Origin: Actinomycetota bacterium
GTDB taxonomy: Bacteria; Actinomycetota; Acidimicrobiia; Acidimicrobiales; Microtrichaceae
Reading direction: 5' to 3'
Assembly (NCBI GenBank): GCA_016870275.1
Contig: VGBZ01000008.1
Location: forward strand, 26,909-90,908
Length of the DNA stretch: 64,000 nt
Within the stretch, counting starts at the first letter, position 1. Every line of letters begins with the position of its first letter. Below are positions 16,699 through 25,868 of the stretch, piece after piece. Below the pieces are notes generated by a model. The model was not told where the DNA came from and did not search any database. It saw nothing but the letters and a program-made list of their open reading frames with translations. Made by a program: the position numbers and the translations under genes.

Positions 16699-18249
16699 AT
16701 GCGCGTGCGGCAGGAAGCCGGTTGCGCATCAGGGAGATCCGCCACGTCCAGGTCCGATTCGAGTGGCGACAGCGGGCCCGTCGGCCGGGACGAGGAGTCC
16801 TCGCTGACCCGAAGGACCACGGCGGGCGTGGGTTGGAACTGGGGTGCGTCCGTCGTGACCGCCGTGGTGCAACTCGTCTACACGGCGGTGACCTCACGGG
16901 TCCTGACGCCGGCCGACTTCGGTCTGGTGGCCGCAGCACTGCTCAGCGTCCGATTCGTGACGTACTTCTCGCGGTTCGGGCTGAGCAGTGCCGTCGTGCA
17001 GCGGGAGCGACTCGGTCGGCTCGAGGAGTCCACGGCACTCCGTCTGAGCGCGTTGTTCGCCCTGGGGTTCGGGCTCCTCGTGGTCCTCCTCGCCCCGGTC
17101 CTCGGTGTGCTGGTGAGGTCGCCGGAGACGGCCCAGATCACCCGATGGTTGTCGGTCGGAGTGGCGCTCACGGCGCTCACCACGGTACCGGAGGCGCTCT
17201 TGCGCCGCCGACTGCGGTTCCGCACGCTGTCGATGGTCCGTGTGTCATCGTTCACTGTCGGCTACCTGGGGTTCGGTGTCGGTGCGGCGCTGCTGGGTGC
17301 GGGTGTGTGGAGCCTCGTCCTGTCGAGCACCTCGCAGGTCGCGATCGCGCTGGTCGCCACGACGCTGCTCGCCCGTCCCGCCTTCCGTGAGGGCTTCTCC
17401 CGCAGCGTCGCGTCCGGACTCGTCCGGTTCGGGGGCACCGAGTCGGTGACGGGGTTCCTGCAGTTCCTCACCTACAACCTCGACACGGTCGCGGTGGCCC
17501 GGTACCTCGGCCCGTCGGCCATCGGTCAGTACTCACGGGCCACCTACCTGGTCGGGGTGCCGTTCGAGTACCTGTCCACGGCGGTAACGGCCGGGTTACT
17601 GCCGGGGTTCAGCCGGGTCCAGCACGAGCGATCCCGGTTCGCGGGAGCGCTCCGGATCGCTGTGGGCCTGCAGGCCGCCGTCGTGCTCATGGTCGCGGCC
17701 GTCGTCGCCGCCGCCGCTCCGGCGCTGGTGCCGTGGCTCCTGGGTCCGGGGTGGGAGTCCGCGGCCCAGGTCCTCCCCTTCGTCGCGGCGGCCCAGGCCC
17801 TCGGGTACCTCGATTCTGTCCCGAGTGTCGCCGCCGTGGCGAAGGGGATGGTCGGTCGACTGCTCGCACTCCAGACGGTGTCACTGGTCGTGAACCTGGC
17901 CCTGATCGGTGCCGTCGTCCTGAAGGGACCGGCACTCGTGCCGCTGGCCGCGGCGTGGTCGCTCGGATCGGTGGTCCGACTCGGGCTGTACCTGGTCTGG
18001 ATCGTCCCCCGTCTCGGTGTCACCCGAGTCGAGCTGGTCGGTCGCTACGCGTTCGCGGTGCTGGCGGCCGCCGTCGCCTCGGCTCCGGTGGTCGGCGTCG
18101 TGCGGGTCGCTGGCTCTACCGGCTTCTGGTCGATGGTCGGGTCGGCGGCCCTGGGCGTGGTGCTCGCTGGTCTGCTCGTGGTGAGCCCGCTCGGCCGGAC
18201 CGTTCGCACCGACGCCGGCGGGCTGCGGTCGCGTCTGGTCAACCGCTGA
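16699..18249 (+). CDS. Polysaccharide flippase (Wzx/MATE-like, MVF superfamily)
   Basis: The product is 516 aa from ATG 16699; GTG 16705 is equally possible because TACGAT at 16695-16700 looks like a -10 element and overlaps the ATG. A hydrophilic N-terminus of about 45 residues precedes GWNWGASVVTAVVQLVYT and some 12-14 membrane helices, with the lipopolysaccharide-exporter features SRVLTPADFGLVA and ARYLGPSAIGQYSRA. It would translocate lipid-linked glycan units across the membrane. It is divergent from the polymerase gene, and its 3' end overlaps the convergent FkbM frame by 11 nt. Confidence 0.88.
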   Translation: MRVRQEAGCASGRSATSRSDSSGDSGPVGRDEESSLTRRTTAGVGWNWGASVVTAVVQLVYTAVTSRVLTPADFGLVAAALLSVRFVTYFSRFGLSSAVVQRERLGRLEESTALRLSALFALGFGLLVVLLAPVLGVLVRSPETAQITRWLSVGVALTALTTVPEALLRRRLRFRTLSMVRVSSFTVGYLGFGVGAALLGAGVWSLVLSSTSQVAIALVATTLLARPAFREGFSRSVASGLVRFGGTESVTGFLQFLTYNLDTVAVARYLGPSAIGQYSRATYLVGVPFEYLSTAVTAGLLPGFSRVQHERSRFAGALRIAVGLQAAVVLMVAAVVAAAAPALVPWLLGPGWESAAQVLPFVAAAQALGYLDSVPSVAAVAKGMVGRLLALQTVSLVVNLALIGAVVLKGPALVPLAAAWSLGSVVRLGLYLVWIVPRLGVTRVELVGRYAFAVLAAAVASAPVVGVVRVAGSTGFWSMVGSAALGVVLAGLLVVSPLGRTVRTDAGGLRSRLVNR

Positions 18250-19113
18250 TCGCCGGTCGTCGTTCGTACCGGGCGTCCCACTGGTCGGGGCCACCGACCC
18301 GCTCGACCTCGACGAACCCGTCGGAGCGCAGCAGTTCGTCGGCGGTCACGGCGTCGGGACCCGACCGGAACTCGATCCACATCACGCGACGGCCGTCCAG
18401 TCCGACCAGCGTCGGATCGCCCGGAGGACGTCGAGCTCGTGCCCCTCGACGTCGATCTTGACGACCACGCGACACCCGGGTGAGACCTCCACGTTGGCGT
18501 CCAGGTAGGACCCGTCGACAGCGGTGACCGGGATGCTGGAGTCGGACGACCCGACGGCCGCGGGCTCGAGCGAGGACCTGCCGGAGTGCCCCGGCACCCG
18601 GTGGAGGGCGGTCAGCCCCGGCGAATCCGACAGCGCGACGGGGTGGATCCGTGCGGTGGCGACGTCCATCAGGTTCCGCTCGAGGAGGGTGGTGGTGTCG
18701 GGGTCGGGTTCGAAGGCGTGAACGGCCTGCGCGCCGCTGCGGCTAGCGATGAGCGAGTAGAGGCCCACGTTCGCCCCGATGTCGAGCAGAACGACGCCCT
18801 CGGCCTGCTCCCGGAGCAGGTCGGCGAGCCGGTACCCGTAGGTACCGAGTACGCAGAGGACGAACGTTTCGTCCGTGCCGCGATCGGCGAGCGGGACGCC
18901 ATAGGCGCTCCACACCGTGTCGCCGTCCCGGGCGACACGGAGGTGCAACCGCTCGGCGGCCCGGCGGACGATCCTCCGCGGATCCGACCTCCGGGGGCGG
19001 GCCCGCCACGCCCAGGTCGCCCGCAGTGCGGCGATGCTGATCCGGACGCGCCTCGGCGGCGTTGCAGGGCGAGCCGCCTGATGTGCTGCTGATTCGGATC
19101 CGGGTGCCGTCAC
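18239..19113 (-). pseudogene. FkbM-family methyltransferase with a C-terminal frameshift
   Basis: The frame from GTG 19113 encodes a class I SAM-dependent methyltransferase: LLDIGANVGLYSL (motif I), AFEPDPDT and VVVKIDVEGHELDVLRAI. It stops at TGA 18382-18384, directly after RRWSDW. The expected family continuation (RVMWIEFRSGPDAV and onward to about 45 further residues) is intact in the -1 frame and ends at TGA 18239-18241. One base missing near 18385-18410 explains this. It could be a true mutation or an assembly error. FkbM enzymes O-methylate sugars or related hydroxyls, so the gene fits the glycan locus. TAGGGT lies 10 nt before the GTG. Confidence 0.75.
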
Positions 19114-19296
19114 GGTGCGGACGACCCTATCGGTGCGTCGTCGGGCCGGTCCTGCCGCACCCGCCAGAATCCACCCGGTGATCGACCGACTCGTGGACAC
19201 CGGGCTCCCCGTCGACCGAGTCGACCGGCCGCAACGGGTCATGTCACTGGTGCCGTCACCGCCCAACACGGGGGCCGAGGACCCTGATCGCCTCGC

Positions 19297-19302
19297 TACG
19301 AT
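19297..19302 (+). promoter_or_regulatory. -10 element TACGAT, leaderless GT4 start
   Basis: TACGAT ends exactly 6 nt before ATG 19309 and no Shine-Dalgarno is present, consistent with a leaderless mRNA. Confidence 0.6.
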
Positions 19303-19308
19303 CCAGCG

Positions 19309-20511
19309 ATGAGGATCCTTTTCAGCGCGTATGCGGTCTCGCCGCTTCGCGGAAGCGAGCCCGGGACCTCGTGGCGAACCGTCGAGGCCCTTGCGGCCCG
19401 GGGGCATGAGGTCGTTGTCCTGACCTCGGACCGTCTGCACGACGACATGGACGATGCCTCGACTCCCGAGGGTGTCGAGGTGGTCCGAGTCAGCACCCGG
19501 AGCACCGGGCTGCTCTCCCGGGGCAATGTCGGTGTCTACTCCCAGTACGTTCGATGGCAGCACGACTCCGCTCGCAGAGCGGCATCGCTTCTGCTCGACC
19601 GCCACTTCGATGTGGTTCACCACTTCTCGTGGGGCAGTGCCCCGTGGGGAAGCCCCCTCTCCCGGCTCGGCCGGCCGTTCGTGTTCGGTCCAGTTGGAGG
19701 TGGGTACCGGATTCCATCCGAGTTGTACACGGTGCTCGAATGGCCCGACCGTTGGCGTGAGCGGGTGCGTGACCGCTCCGTTCGAAGTGGTCGGTTCAAC
19801 CCGCTGACCAGGGGAACGGCGAAGCGCTCAGCCCTTGCGCTCGCGGGAGATCAACGGACCGCCGATCTCCTGCGGGGCGCTGGCGCTCGCAGGGTCGAAT
19901 TCATGATCCCGGACATCACCCCGCCGGCGCTCCTCGCTGCTCCCCCGGACCCACGTCGGGGGCGGCGTCGACGGGTGCTGTGGGTCGGTCGGGCTCTGCC
20001 CCGGAAGGGGCTGCGGTTGGCCATGCGGTCGATCGCAGCAACCGACGACGCCGTGACCATGAGTGTCGTCGGGGAAGGTCCGGAGCGCGAAGCGTGCCTT
20101 CGATTGGCCCACGAACTCGGGATCGCTGGACGGGTCGAGTTCCACGGAGCGGTGCCGTGGCAACGAGTTGTGGACGAACTGGATGCTTGCGATGTCTTCC
20201 TCTTCTCGAGCCTCCGTGACTCGTTCGGGGCCCAGCTGCTCGAGGCCGCCGCTCGTGGGCGGCCGATCGTGGGAATCGATCACCAGGCAGTTCGCGAGTG
20301 GGTGCCGCTCACGACCGGCGGGAGGACGCCCGTGGCGGACGAGGCGACGGTGGCGCGTGGACTTGCGCGGGAGGTTGAGAGGCTGCTCGACAATGACGAC
20401 GACTGGTCGACGGCGTCGACCGCCAGTCGGCGATTTGCCGAGCGACATACTGCCGAATCGAAGGCAGTGGCGCTCGAGTCGGCGTATGCCGAGCTGGTCC
20501 CCCCGCAGTGA
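19309..20511 (+). CDS. GT4-family glycosyltransferase
   Basis: The product is 400 aa from ATG 19309. The N-terminal GT-B half starts MRILFSAYAVSPLRGSEPG and contains FDVVHHFSWG and FVFGPVGGG. The C-terminal half has RVLWVGRALPRKGL, SVVGEGPE and the donor-binding region ending in DSFGAQLLEAAARGRPIV, where Glu replaces the usual E-x7-E pair. It transfers a sugar from an activated nucleotide donor to the growing lipid-linked glycan in the cytosol. A decayed paralogue lies at 25585-26573. It is convergent with the next FkbM gene across 9 bp. Confidence 0.88.
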   Translation: MRILFSAYAVSPLRGSEPGTSWRTVEALAARGHEVVVLTSDRLHDDMDDASTPEGVEVVRVSTRSTGLLSRGNVGVYSQYVRWQHDSARRAASLLLDRHFDVVHHFSWGSAPWGSPLSRLGRPFVFGPVGGGYRIPSELYTVLEWPDRWRERVRDRSVRSGRFNPLTRGTAKRSALALAGDQRTADLLRGAGARRVEFMIPDITPPALLAAPPDPRRGRRRRVLWVGRALPRKGLRLAMRSIAATDDAVTMSVVGEGPEREACLRLAHELGIAGRVEFHGAVPWQRVVDELDACDVFLFSSLRDSFGAQLLEAAARGRPIVGIDHQAVREWVPLTTGGRTPVADEATVARGLAREVERLLDNDDDWSTASTASRRFAERHTAESKAVALESAYAELVPPQ

Positions 20512-20520
20512 CAGCGGCCG

Positions 20521-21366
20521 TCAGTGGGGTTCGCCCCACTGGGCGCCGGGTGGCAAATGGTCCGGCTGAGCGCTCGCAAAGACGTTGGCGTCGTGGACCT
20601 CAGCAGGGTTGCTCAGTCGGCGGTACCCATGGCCGTCAGCGCGGAAGAACTGATAGCCCAGACGGTCCAGGAGCTCCCAGCTGCCGTGAGGGTCCCACCC
20701 CGCTCGTGCTGCTTGAGCCGGCACGAACTCCATGAGCACGGTCGGCTTCGATGCCGTCAGCAGCTCCATGGCTCCCGTGAGTGCCGGGAGCTCGTGTCCT
20801 TCGACATCGATCTTCAGGAAGTCGACGGAGGTCGTGATGATCTCGTCGAGTCGAACGACATCGATCTGCTCAGTTTCGTTGTTCGAAGTGTCCTGACGGT
20901 CGAGCGACCTCCGCGACGGGTCGTCATGGCCGAAGAGGGTTGCGGTTCCCGTTCGTGATCCTGCTGCAGCGCTGATGACCTCGACGCGGTTCGACAGGTC
21001 GTCGTTCAGTTCGAGGTTGTGCGTCAGAACCTGAACCGCGGAGGGTGACGCCTCGATCGCGTACACCTTGCCCGTGTTCCCGACGATCGACGCGAGACTC
21101 AGGCTGTAGACGCCGTAGTTCGCTCCAACATCGACAGCCACGTCGCCCGGGCCAACCCAGTCGGTCAGTCGACGCAGCTCAACGTCGTAGCACCCTCGTT
21201 GGGCGAACAACAGCTTGGTCACGCCGCGCCACTCGGGCGGGCACCAGAACAAGGCGCCGGATGGCTCGATCCGGACAGTGGCGCCGCGGCCCGCTGCGGT
21301 GAGCACCCGCCAGTACCCGAGTCGGAGGGCGAACGCGGCGGCTGTCTTCGGATCGGAACCGGCCAA
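20521..21366 (-). CDS. FkbM-family methyltransferase
   Basis: The product is 281 aa from TTG 21366. The SAM-binding motif AVDVGANYGVYSLSL, the acidic strand VYAIEASPSAV and the FkbM signature VDFLKIDVEGHELPAL are all intact, as is a C-terminal domain to GEPH. It probably O-methylates a sugar of the surface glycan. The frame extends upstream to 21417 without ATG or GTG. TAGGGT at 21412-21417 (complement) lies 6 nt before an ATC codon in frame at 21405, so either a short leader precedes the TTG or a rare start is used. Confidence 0.82.
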   Translation of the reverse strand: MAGSDPKTAAAFALRLGYWRVLTAAGRGATVRIEPSGALFWCPPEWRGVTKLLFAQRGCYDVELRRLTDWVGPGDVAVDVGANYGVYSLSLASIVGNTGKVYAIEASPSAVQVLTHNLELNDDLSNRVEVISAAAGSRTGTATLFGHDDPSRRSLDRQDTSNNETEQIDVVRLDEIITTSVDFLKIDVEGHELPALTGAMELLTASKPTVLMEFVPAQAARAGWDPHGSWELLDRLGYQFFRADGHGYRRLSNPAEVHDANVFASAQPDHLPPGAQWGEPH

Positions 21367-21664
21367 TCGGCGCAGAGTGCGGATTTGGCCCTGAAGGCGA
21401 CTGATGTCGAAACCCTAGACGAGTGCTCCAACGGATTCGCGCGCCGTGCGTTCCCCGACGGCCTCCGCCGATTCGCAGGATCAATGTGGAAGTCGTCGAG
21501 GATCCTCGTCCGGAGTGTCTCGGGGCGGCAACGAGGACACCCTCCCGGAGATTCGGAGACGAGGCACCCAGTCACCGCTGCCGGAGATCGTGATGGCGGG
21601 CATCGGCGCTCACGGAAGGTCGGTACCGTGGCGCCGTGGTGGCAACCGCTGTGGGGCACTCCTG

Positions 21665-22813
21665 ATGCACGTGGCCGTCTGCGGTCCTGCGGATCTGTCG
21701 TTGGTCGCTCCCCACCTCGACGGGCCGGCACCACCGTCCGCCGGATACCGTGCGCCGATCATCAGCCGGTTGGTGCTGGGCCTGGTCGAACGCGGTCACC
21801 GCGTGGACCTGGTGACCCTCAGCCCGGAGCCGATGGACGTCGGCCGGTACCGGGGAGGCGACCTGACGGTGCTGGTCGGCCCGTACCGCCCGCACCGCCG
21901 CTGGGCCGACGCCTTCCGCACCGAGCGCGCTGCGGTCGCCGAGGCGGTCGTCGAGTCGGGCGCCGATGTCGTCCACGCCCACTGGACCTACGAGTTCGCA
22001 CTCGGCGCCCTGCGGACGGGTCTCCCTGTGGTCGTCAGCATCCGAGACTGGGCCCCGCCGGTGTTCCGTCACCGACCGGACCACTACCGGGCGGTCCGTC
22101 TGGGGATGCAGGCCCGGGTGCTCCGGTCGTCGGCCCGGTTCACGGCGAATTCGCCCTACCTGGCCGAGCGGGCGACCCGGTGGACGGGGCGGCCGGTGCG
22201 GGTCATCCCCAACGGCATCGAGTTCCCGCCGGACCCGCCCCCGGCCGCCGCAGCCGGCCCCCCGGTGGTCGTGGCGCTGGCGAACGGGTTCGGCAACCTG
22301 AAGAACGTCGCGACGCTGCTCGAGGCGTTCCCGCTCATCCGTCGAGCGCACCCGGACGCACTGCTGCGGCTGGCCGGTTACGACTACCAGCCGGATGGAC
22401 CTGCGGCCCGATGGTCGGCCGACCGGGGACTCGGGGCCGGCGTGGACTTCGTCGGGCCGCTCCCGGTCGGCGAGGTGGCCACCTTCCTGGGGGGTGGGTC
22501 GGACCTGGTCCACCCGTCGTTCGAGGAGACGTTCGGCCAGGTGATCCTGGAGGCGATCGCCGCAGGCACACCGGTCGTGGCGGGCCGTGACGCCGGAGCG
22601 GTCCCGTGGGTCCTGGACGGGGGGACATCGGGCCGTCTCGTCGACGTCGGGTCGCCGGAGGCGATCGCTGCCGCCGTGGTGTCCCTGCTCGACGACCCCG
22701 CCGCATCGGCGACGCTCGCCCGGCAGGCGTTCTCGGACGCATCGTCCAGGTTCTCGTTGGACGCGGTGGTCCTCGGGTTCGAGGAGGAGTACAAGGCGGC
22801 GATCGACGGCTGA
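21665..22813 (+). CDS. GT4-family glycosyltransferase
   Basis: The product is 382 aa from ATG 21665; the frame is open back to 21446 but that stretch is not family-like. The N-terminal half contains ADVVHAHWTYEFALGAL and RDWAPPVFRH; the C-terminal half has NGFGNLKNVATLLEAF and DLVHPSFEETFGQVILEAIAAGTPVV with the E-x7-E donor-binding motif. It is a close paralogue of the product at 27676-28902. It should act in the cytosol on the lipid-linked glycan. An antisense FkbM frame from the right runs about 430 nt into its 3' end. Confidence 0.87.
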   Translation: MHVAVCGPADLSLVAPHLDGPAPPSAGYRAPIISRLVLGLVERGHRVDLVTLSPEPMDVGRYRGGDLTVLVGPYRPHRRWADAFRTERAAVAEAVVESGADVVHAHWTYEFALGALRTGLPVVVSIRDWAPPVFRHRPDHYRAVRLGMQARVLRSSARFTANSPYLAERATRWTGRPVRVIPNGIEFPPDPPPAAAAGPPVVVALANGFGNLKNVATLLEAFPLIRRAHPDALLRLAGYDYQPDGPAARWSADRGLGAGVDFVGPLPVGEVATFLGGGSDLVHPSFEETFGQVILEAIAAGTPVVAGRDAGAVPWVLDGGTSGRLVDVGSPEAIAAAVVSLLDDPAASATLARQAFSDASSRFSLDAVVLGFEEEYKAAIDG

Positions 22814-23571
22814 ACGCCGACGGGTCTGTCGTCGGCGTCGCGGAGGTACGTCGCGTCGAACTGGAGGAGCTGGGAGTTCCGGGGGTCGCGGAATTCGGGC
22901 GACACGTCGACGAGCCGGAACCCGGCGTCGCGGAGCCGGCCGTGCAGGGCGTCGAACGTCGCGCTCCCGGCGTACAGCTCGACGAGCGAGTGCTCCAGGT
23001 GGATCGCCGTGATCCGCTCGAGCGTGGTGCCGTCCAGCACGGCGGACTCGGCCCCCTGGACGTCCAGCTTCAACAGGACGCGATCCTCCGGTCGGGCGTT
23101 GGCGTCGAGCAGGTCGTCGACGGTGGTCACCTCGACCTCGACCTCGCCGACGGTCGCCGTATGGGGCGCCGCGGGGGTGTGGGCGTCGAGCATGGGGAGC
23201 AACGACGATGAGTCGGCGTTGCCGGCCACCTGGAGCGAGCGGGTCCCGGGTGCGGCGCCGACGGCGATCCGCCGCACCTGTCAGTCGGGGTCGGCGACTG
23301 ACGCCGCCCGGAGCCGCTCGAACGACGCCGGGAGCGGCTCGCAGGACACGATCCGGCCGCGGTGACCCCGGCCTCGGAGCATGAGCGCGTATCCCCCACC
23401 GGCCGCTCCAACGTCGAGGACGAGGTCGATCCGGGCGCCGGCGATCAGCCCGACGTGGGCGAGCGCCGGATCGCGGGGCGGCGGCCACCGACGGACATCG
23501 ATCCTGAACCGGTGGGCGAGGGCCCGCAGTCGGTGCGGCAGGCTCGGTTGGTCTGTCACGGGGTCGAGCAT
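22384..23571 (-). pseudogene. FkbM-family methyltransferase interrupted by an in-frame TGA
   Basis: From ATG 23571 (or GTG 23559) the frame encodes LVLDVGAAGGGYALML and GRIVSCEPLPASFERLRAASVADPD, then TGA at 23281-23283. The same frame resumes with QVRRIAVGAAPG, VAGNADSSSLLPML, LLKLDVQGAESAVLDG and FRDPRNSQLLQFDATYLRD. Relatives commonly have Trp where the TGA stands, so TGG to TGA is the simplest explanation. Family similarity ends near 22835; the frame then runs antisense through the GT4 gene to 22384, meaning the original stop is also gone. A shortened product could restart at GTG 23277 but would lack the SAM motif. Confidence 0.72.
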
Positions 23572-23769
23572 GGCTGCGCAGGGCGAACCGGGCAAGGTTG
23601 GCGTGACCGCCGGGCGGGTTCCGGCCTCGGGGAGGCGGTGGACCTGCGTGGGGAGGAATTCGGGCAGGTGGCCCCGGACCCGCTCGAGGCCTCGGGTGCC
23701 GGCGTTTCCGACGGCGCGCCCCATCCCGGATGCCGAGTTGGTGACCGCCAGCGTCCCGGCGGTGTGCGA

Positions 23770-24747
23770 TCACCCGGTCGTTCCCGTCCGCAGCGTCTCG
23801 GCGGACGCGCGGACGATCCTGCGGTCGAGTGTGCCGAGCGTCCGGCGGTCCTCCCCGTCGAGGAGGCCGAGCTGCTGCACCACGGTGCGGGCGATCGCGC
23901 GTGTCCGGACGGGCTGGTAGCGCCGGGCGAGCTCGTCGTTGCGCTCCGACGCAGCATCGTCGAGGCCGCGTTCGAGGAGCACCACGTCGACGGCCCACTG
24001 GAGGCGTTCGGTGTTGTGGCGGAGTGCGTGGGCCAGCACGTGCACGTGCAGGTGCAGGTGGTCGGGCCCCGGTGCGGGCAGGACGACACCGCCCACGTCC
24101 ACCTCGGCGTGGGCGTCCCACAGGGTCTCGAAGTCCAGGTCGAGCAGCATCGACCGACCGAGTCGCCAGAGGAGCTCCAGGTAGCCGGCCGGCGCCGCAC
24201 GGTCCTCGAGGCGGTATGAGGCGTGGTTGTCGATCCACCGGGTCCACGCGAACGCCCGGCCGGTCGGGTCGGCGGCGGGCCCCGATGCGAGCTGCCAGCC
24301 GGACCCGAGGAGCCGATGGTGCGCGTCCTCGTACCGGTCGGGGTCGACGAGCAGGTCGATGTCACCGCACCAGCGTCCGCCCGGATCCCCGGTCGTGACG
24401 ACGGCGAGTGGCGTGCCCTTGAGGACGAGCGACCTGATCCCGGCGTCGGCCAGCGAGGTCGTGACCGCGTGGGCCCGGCCGGCCGAGGCGATCGAGCGCC
24501 GGGCGTTGACCTCGGCGCGCGTCCGGATCCAGCGGCGATCCTCGTCGCTCAGCCCCGTCGTGTCGCGGGCGAGCACCTCTCCGATCCGGTGCCGCTCGAT
24601 CGCCGCACGGTGCGCAGGACCGAATGGATCCCCCCCGTCCTGCGGGGGCGTGGACACGGGCCCGCAGCTCGCCACGTCAACGGCGTCCCGGACCCGACGG
24701 AGGAGGCGGTCCCACTCCTGGTCGGTCACGCTCATCGGCCCGGGCAC
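23770..24747 (-). CDS. Uncharacterised nucleotidyltransferase family protein (NTP_transf_5-like)
   Basis: The product is 325 aa from GTG 24747 (ATG 24735 is the alternative). The motif VLKGTPLAV followed by GRWCGDIDLLVDPDRYEDA is the signature of this pol-beta-like family, with the two catalytic Asp of the DxD in GDIDLLV. A later His-rich segment (DHLHLHVHVLAHALRH) is also typical. Members are frequent in polysaccharide and secondary-metabolite loci but have no established substrate. TAGGGT lies 6 nt upstream of the GTG. It is divergent from the methyltransferase at 24813. Confidence 0.8.
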   Translation of the reverse strand: MPGPMSVTDQEWDRLLRRVRDAVDVASCGPVSTPPQDGGDPFGPAHRAAIERHRIGEVLARDTTGLSDEDRRWIRTRAEVNARRSIASAGRAHAVTTSLADAGIRSLVLKGTPLAVVTTGDPGGRWCGDIDLLVDPDRYEDAHHRLLGSGWQLASGPAADPTGRAFAWTRWIDNHASYRLEDRAAPAGYLELLWRLGRSMLLDLDFETLWDAHAEVDVGGVVLPAPGPDHLHLHVHVLAHALRHNTERLQWAVDVVLLERGLDDAASERNDELARRYQPVRTRAIARTVVQQLGLLDGEDRRTLGTLDRRIVRASAETLRTGTTG

Positions 24748-24753
24748 CGCCGG

Positions 24754-24759
24754 ACCCTA
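24754..24759 (-). promoter_or_regulatory. -10 element TAGGGT, leaderless nucleotidyltransferase start
   Basis: On the minus strand TAGGGT is followed by 6 nt and then GTG 24747. This decides between GTG 24747 and ATG 24735. Confidence 0.55.
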
Positions 24760-24812
24760 GGGCCGGCCCGCTCCGGTGGGGCCGGGGCCGGTGCGGGTGC
24801 GATGATCGGGTC

Positions 24813-25868
24813 GTGCAGACACGCAACGCAGTCCACCGGTGGGTCATGGGCGGACAGGGGTCGTCGCTGTCCCTACGGGCTCGCGACCGCCGCCATCGTC
24901 GCCTGCTCGAGTCGTTCCCCGACCTGTCGGACATGTCGGTCGTGGATCTGGGCGGCACCGTCGACTACTGGCTCTGGAGCGGACTGCGACCGGCCCGGGT
25001 CGTCGTGGTCAACCTCAGTGACGGGGCGCTGGACCGGTCCGATCCGTCGTCGGAGTGGATCACGACCCGCCGGGGCGACGCCTGCGAGTTCGACGGCGGC
25101 GGTGAGTCCTTCGACCTGGCGTTCAGCACCACCGTAATCGAGCACGTCGGCGGGTTCGTGAGGCGCCAGCAGTTCGCCGACCGGGTCCACGAGCTGGCAC
25201 CCCGTCACTGGGTGCAGACCCCCGACCGCTACTTCCCGATCGAGCCCCACTGGGGTGTTCCCGGCCTGCAGTTCCTCCCCGACCGGCCGCGACTCTGGAT
25301 CGCCACCCGGTGGTCCTGGGGTCCGCGTGGCGGTTCCGAGCGGTCGCCGGAGCGGATCGCCGCCAACGAGGAGGAGTGCCTGATGACCGACCTGGTCTCG
25401 GCGACCGAGCTACGGAGGCTCTTCCCGACGAGTGAGATCTGGTCCGAGCGGGTGGCGGGGATCTCCAAGTCGCTCGTGGCGATCGGGACGGGCGGCCGCG
25501 GGCTCAGGCCAGCTTCAGAACATCTTCTGCATGTCGGCCACGTCACGGGGGCATCAAACAGCCCCTCGCAGCCCTGGGATGGGATCCATCTACGTCGCAT
25601 ATCTTTCCCGGCTCCGCTTCGCGCCGCGGCGAGCGAAAGATCTGCACCGGCCGTCGTCGTTCGACGTGGCGCACCACTTCTCGTGGGGGAGCCCCCTCGT
25701 CCGCTGGGACGCACGGTTCGTGTTCGGTCCGGTCGGTGGCGGCCAGTGCCTGCCGACGTCATTGCTCTAACAGGTCGAACCGCGAGAACTCCGTCGGCAG
25801 CGACTCAGATCGCGTGTTCTGGGATTCTCGCGCCGCAATCTTCTGTCGTGAGAGATGTTGAAGAATGA
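24813..25868 (+). CDS. Class I SAM-dependent methyltransferase with a fused non-native tail
   Basis: From GTG 24813 the first 229 residues look native: SVVDLGGTVDYWLW (motif I), RRGDACEF, DLAFSTTVIEHVGG (motif post-II) and RYFPIEPHWGVPGLQFLP, ending near SKSLVAIGTGG at about 25500. The frame then runs on for some 120 residues of composition-biased sequence to a stop at 25866-25868. That tail is encoded by a scar resembling the 3' end of a csoR-type gene and by a decayed GT4 gene in another frame, so the natural stop has probably been lost in a rearrangement. The methyltransferase domain itself appears complete; whether the product folds is unclear. Confidence 0.65.
   Translation: MQTRNAVHRWVMGGQGSSLSLRARDRRHRRLLESFPDLSDMSVVDLGGTVDYWLWSGLRPARVVVVNLSDGALDRSDPSSEWITTRRGDACEFDGGGESFDLAFSTTVIEHVGGFVRRQQFADRVHELAPRHWVQTPDRYFPIEPHWGVPGLQFLPDRPRLWIATRWSWGPRGGSERSPERIAANEEECLMTDLVSATELRRLFPTSEIWSERVAGISKSLVAIGTGGRGLRPASEHLLHVGHVTGASNSPSQPWDGIHLRRISFPAPLRAAASERSAPAVVVRRGAPLLVGEPPRPLGRTVRVRSGRWRPVPADVIALTGRTARTPSAATQIACSGILAPQSSVVRDVEE
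25501..25545 (-). pseudogene. Scar matching the 3' end of a csoR-type gene
   Basis: On the minus strand this reads DVADMQKMF then TGA. The end of the regulator gene at 34242 reads DVADVQKMFMKLA. At DNA level about nine of ten bases match 34240-34284, with one base lost after the Phe codon. Nothing further upstream matches. It marks a recombination junction between the methyltransferase and the GT4 pseudogene. Confidence 0.6.

Noticed and set aside
21572..24247. An 891-codon open frame on the minus strand
   Set aside because: Its translation is Arg/Pro-rich without domain features, and it crosses a GT4 gene, an FkbM pseudogene and the nucleotidyltransferase. It is a shadow.
25229..25762. A 177-codon minus-strand frame around the csoR scar
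   Set aside because: It overlaps the methyltransferase coding region and reads the scar in a different frame from DVADMQKMF. It has no family features.
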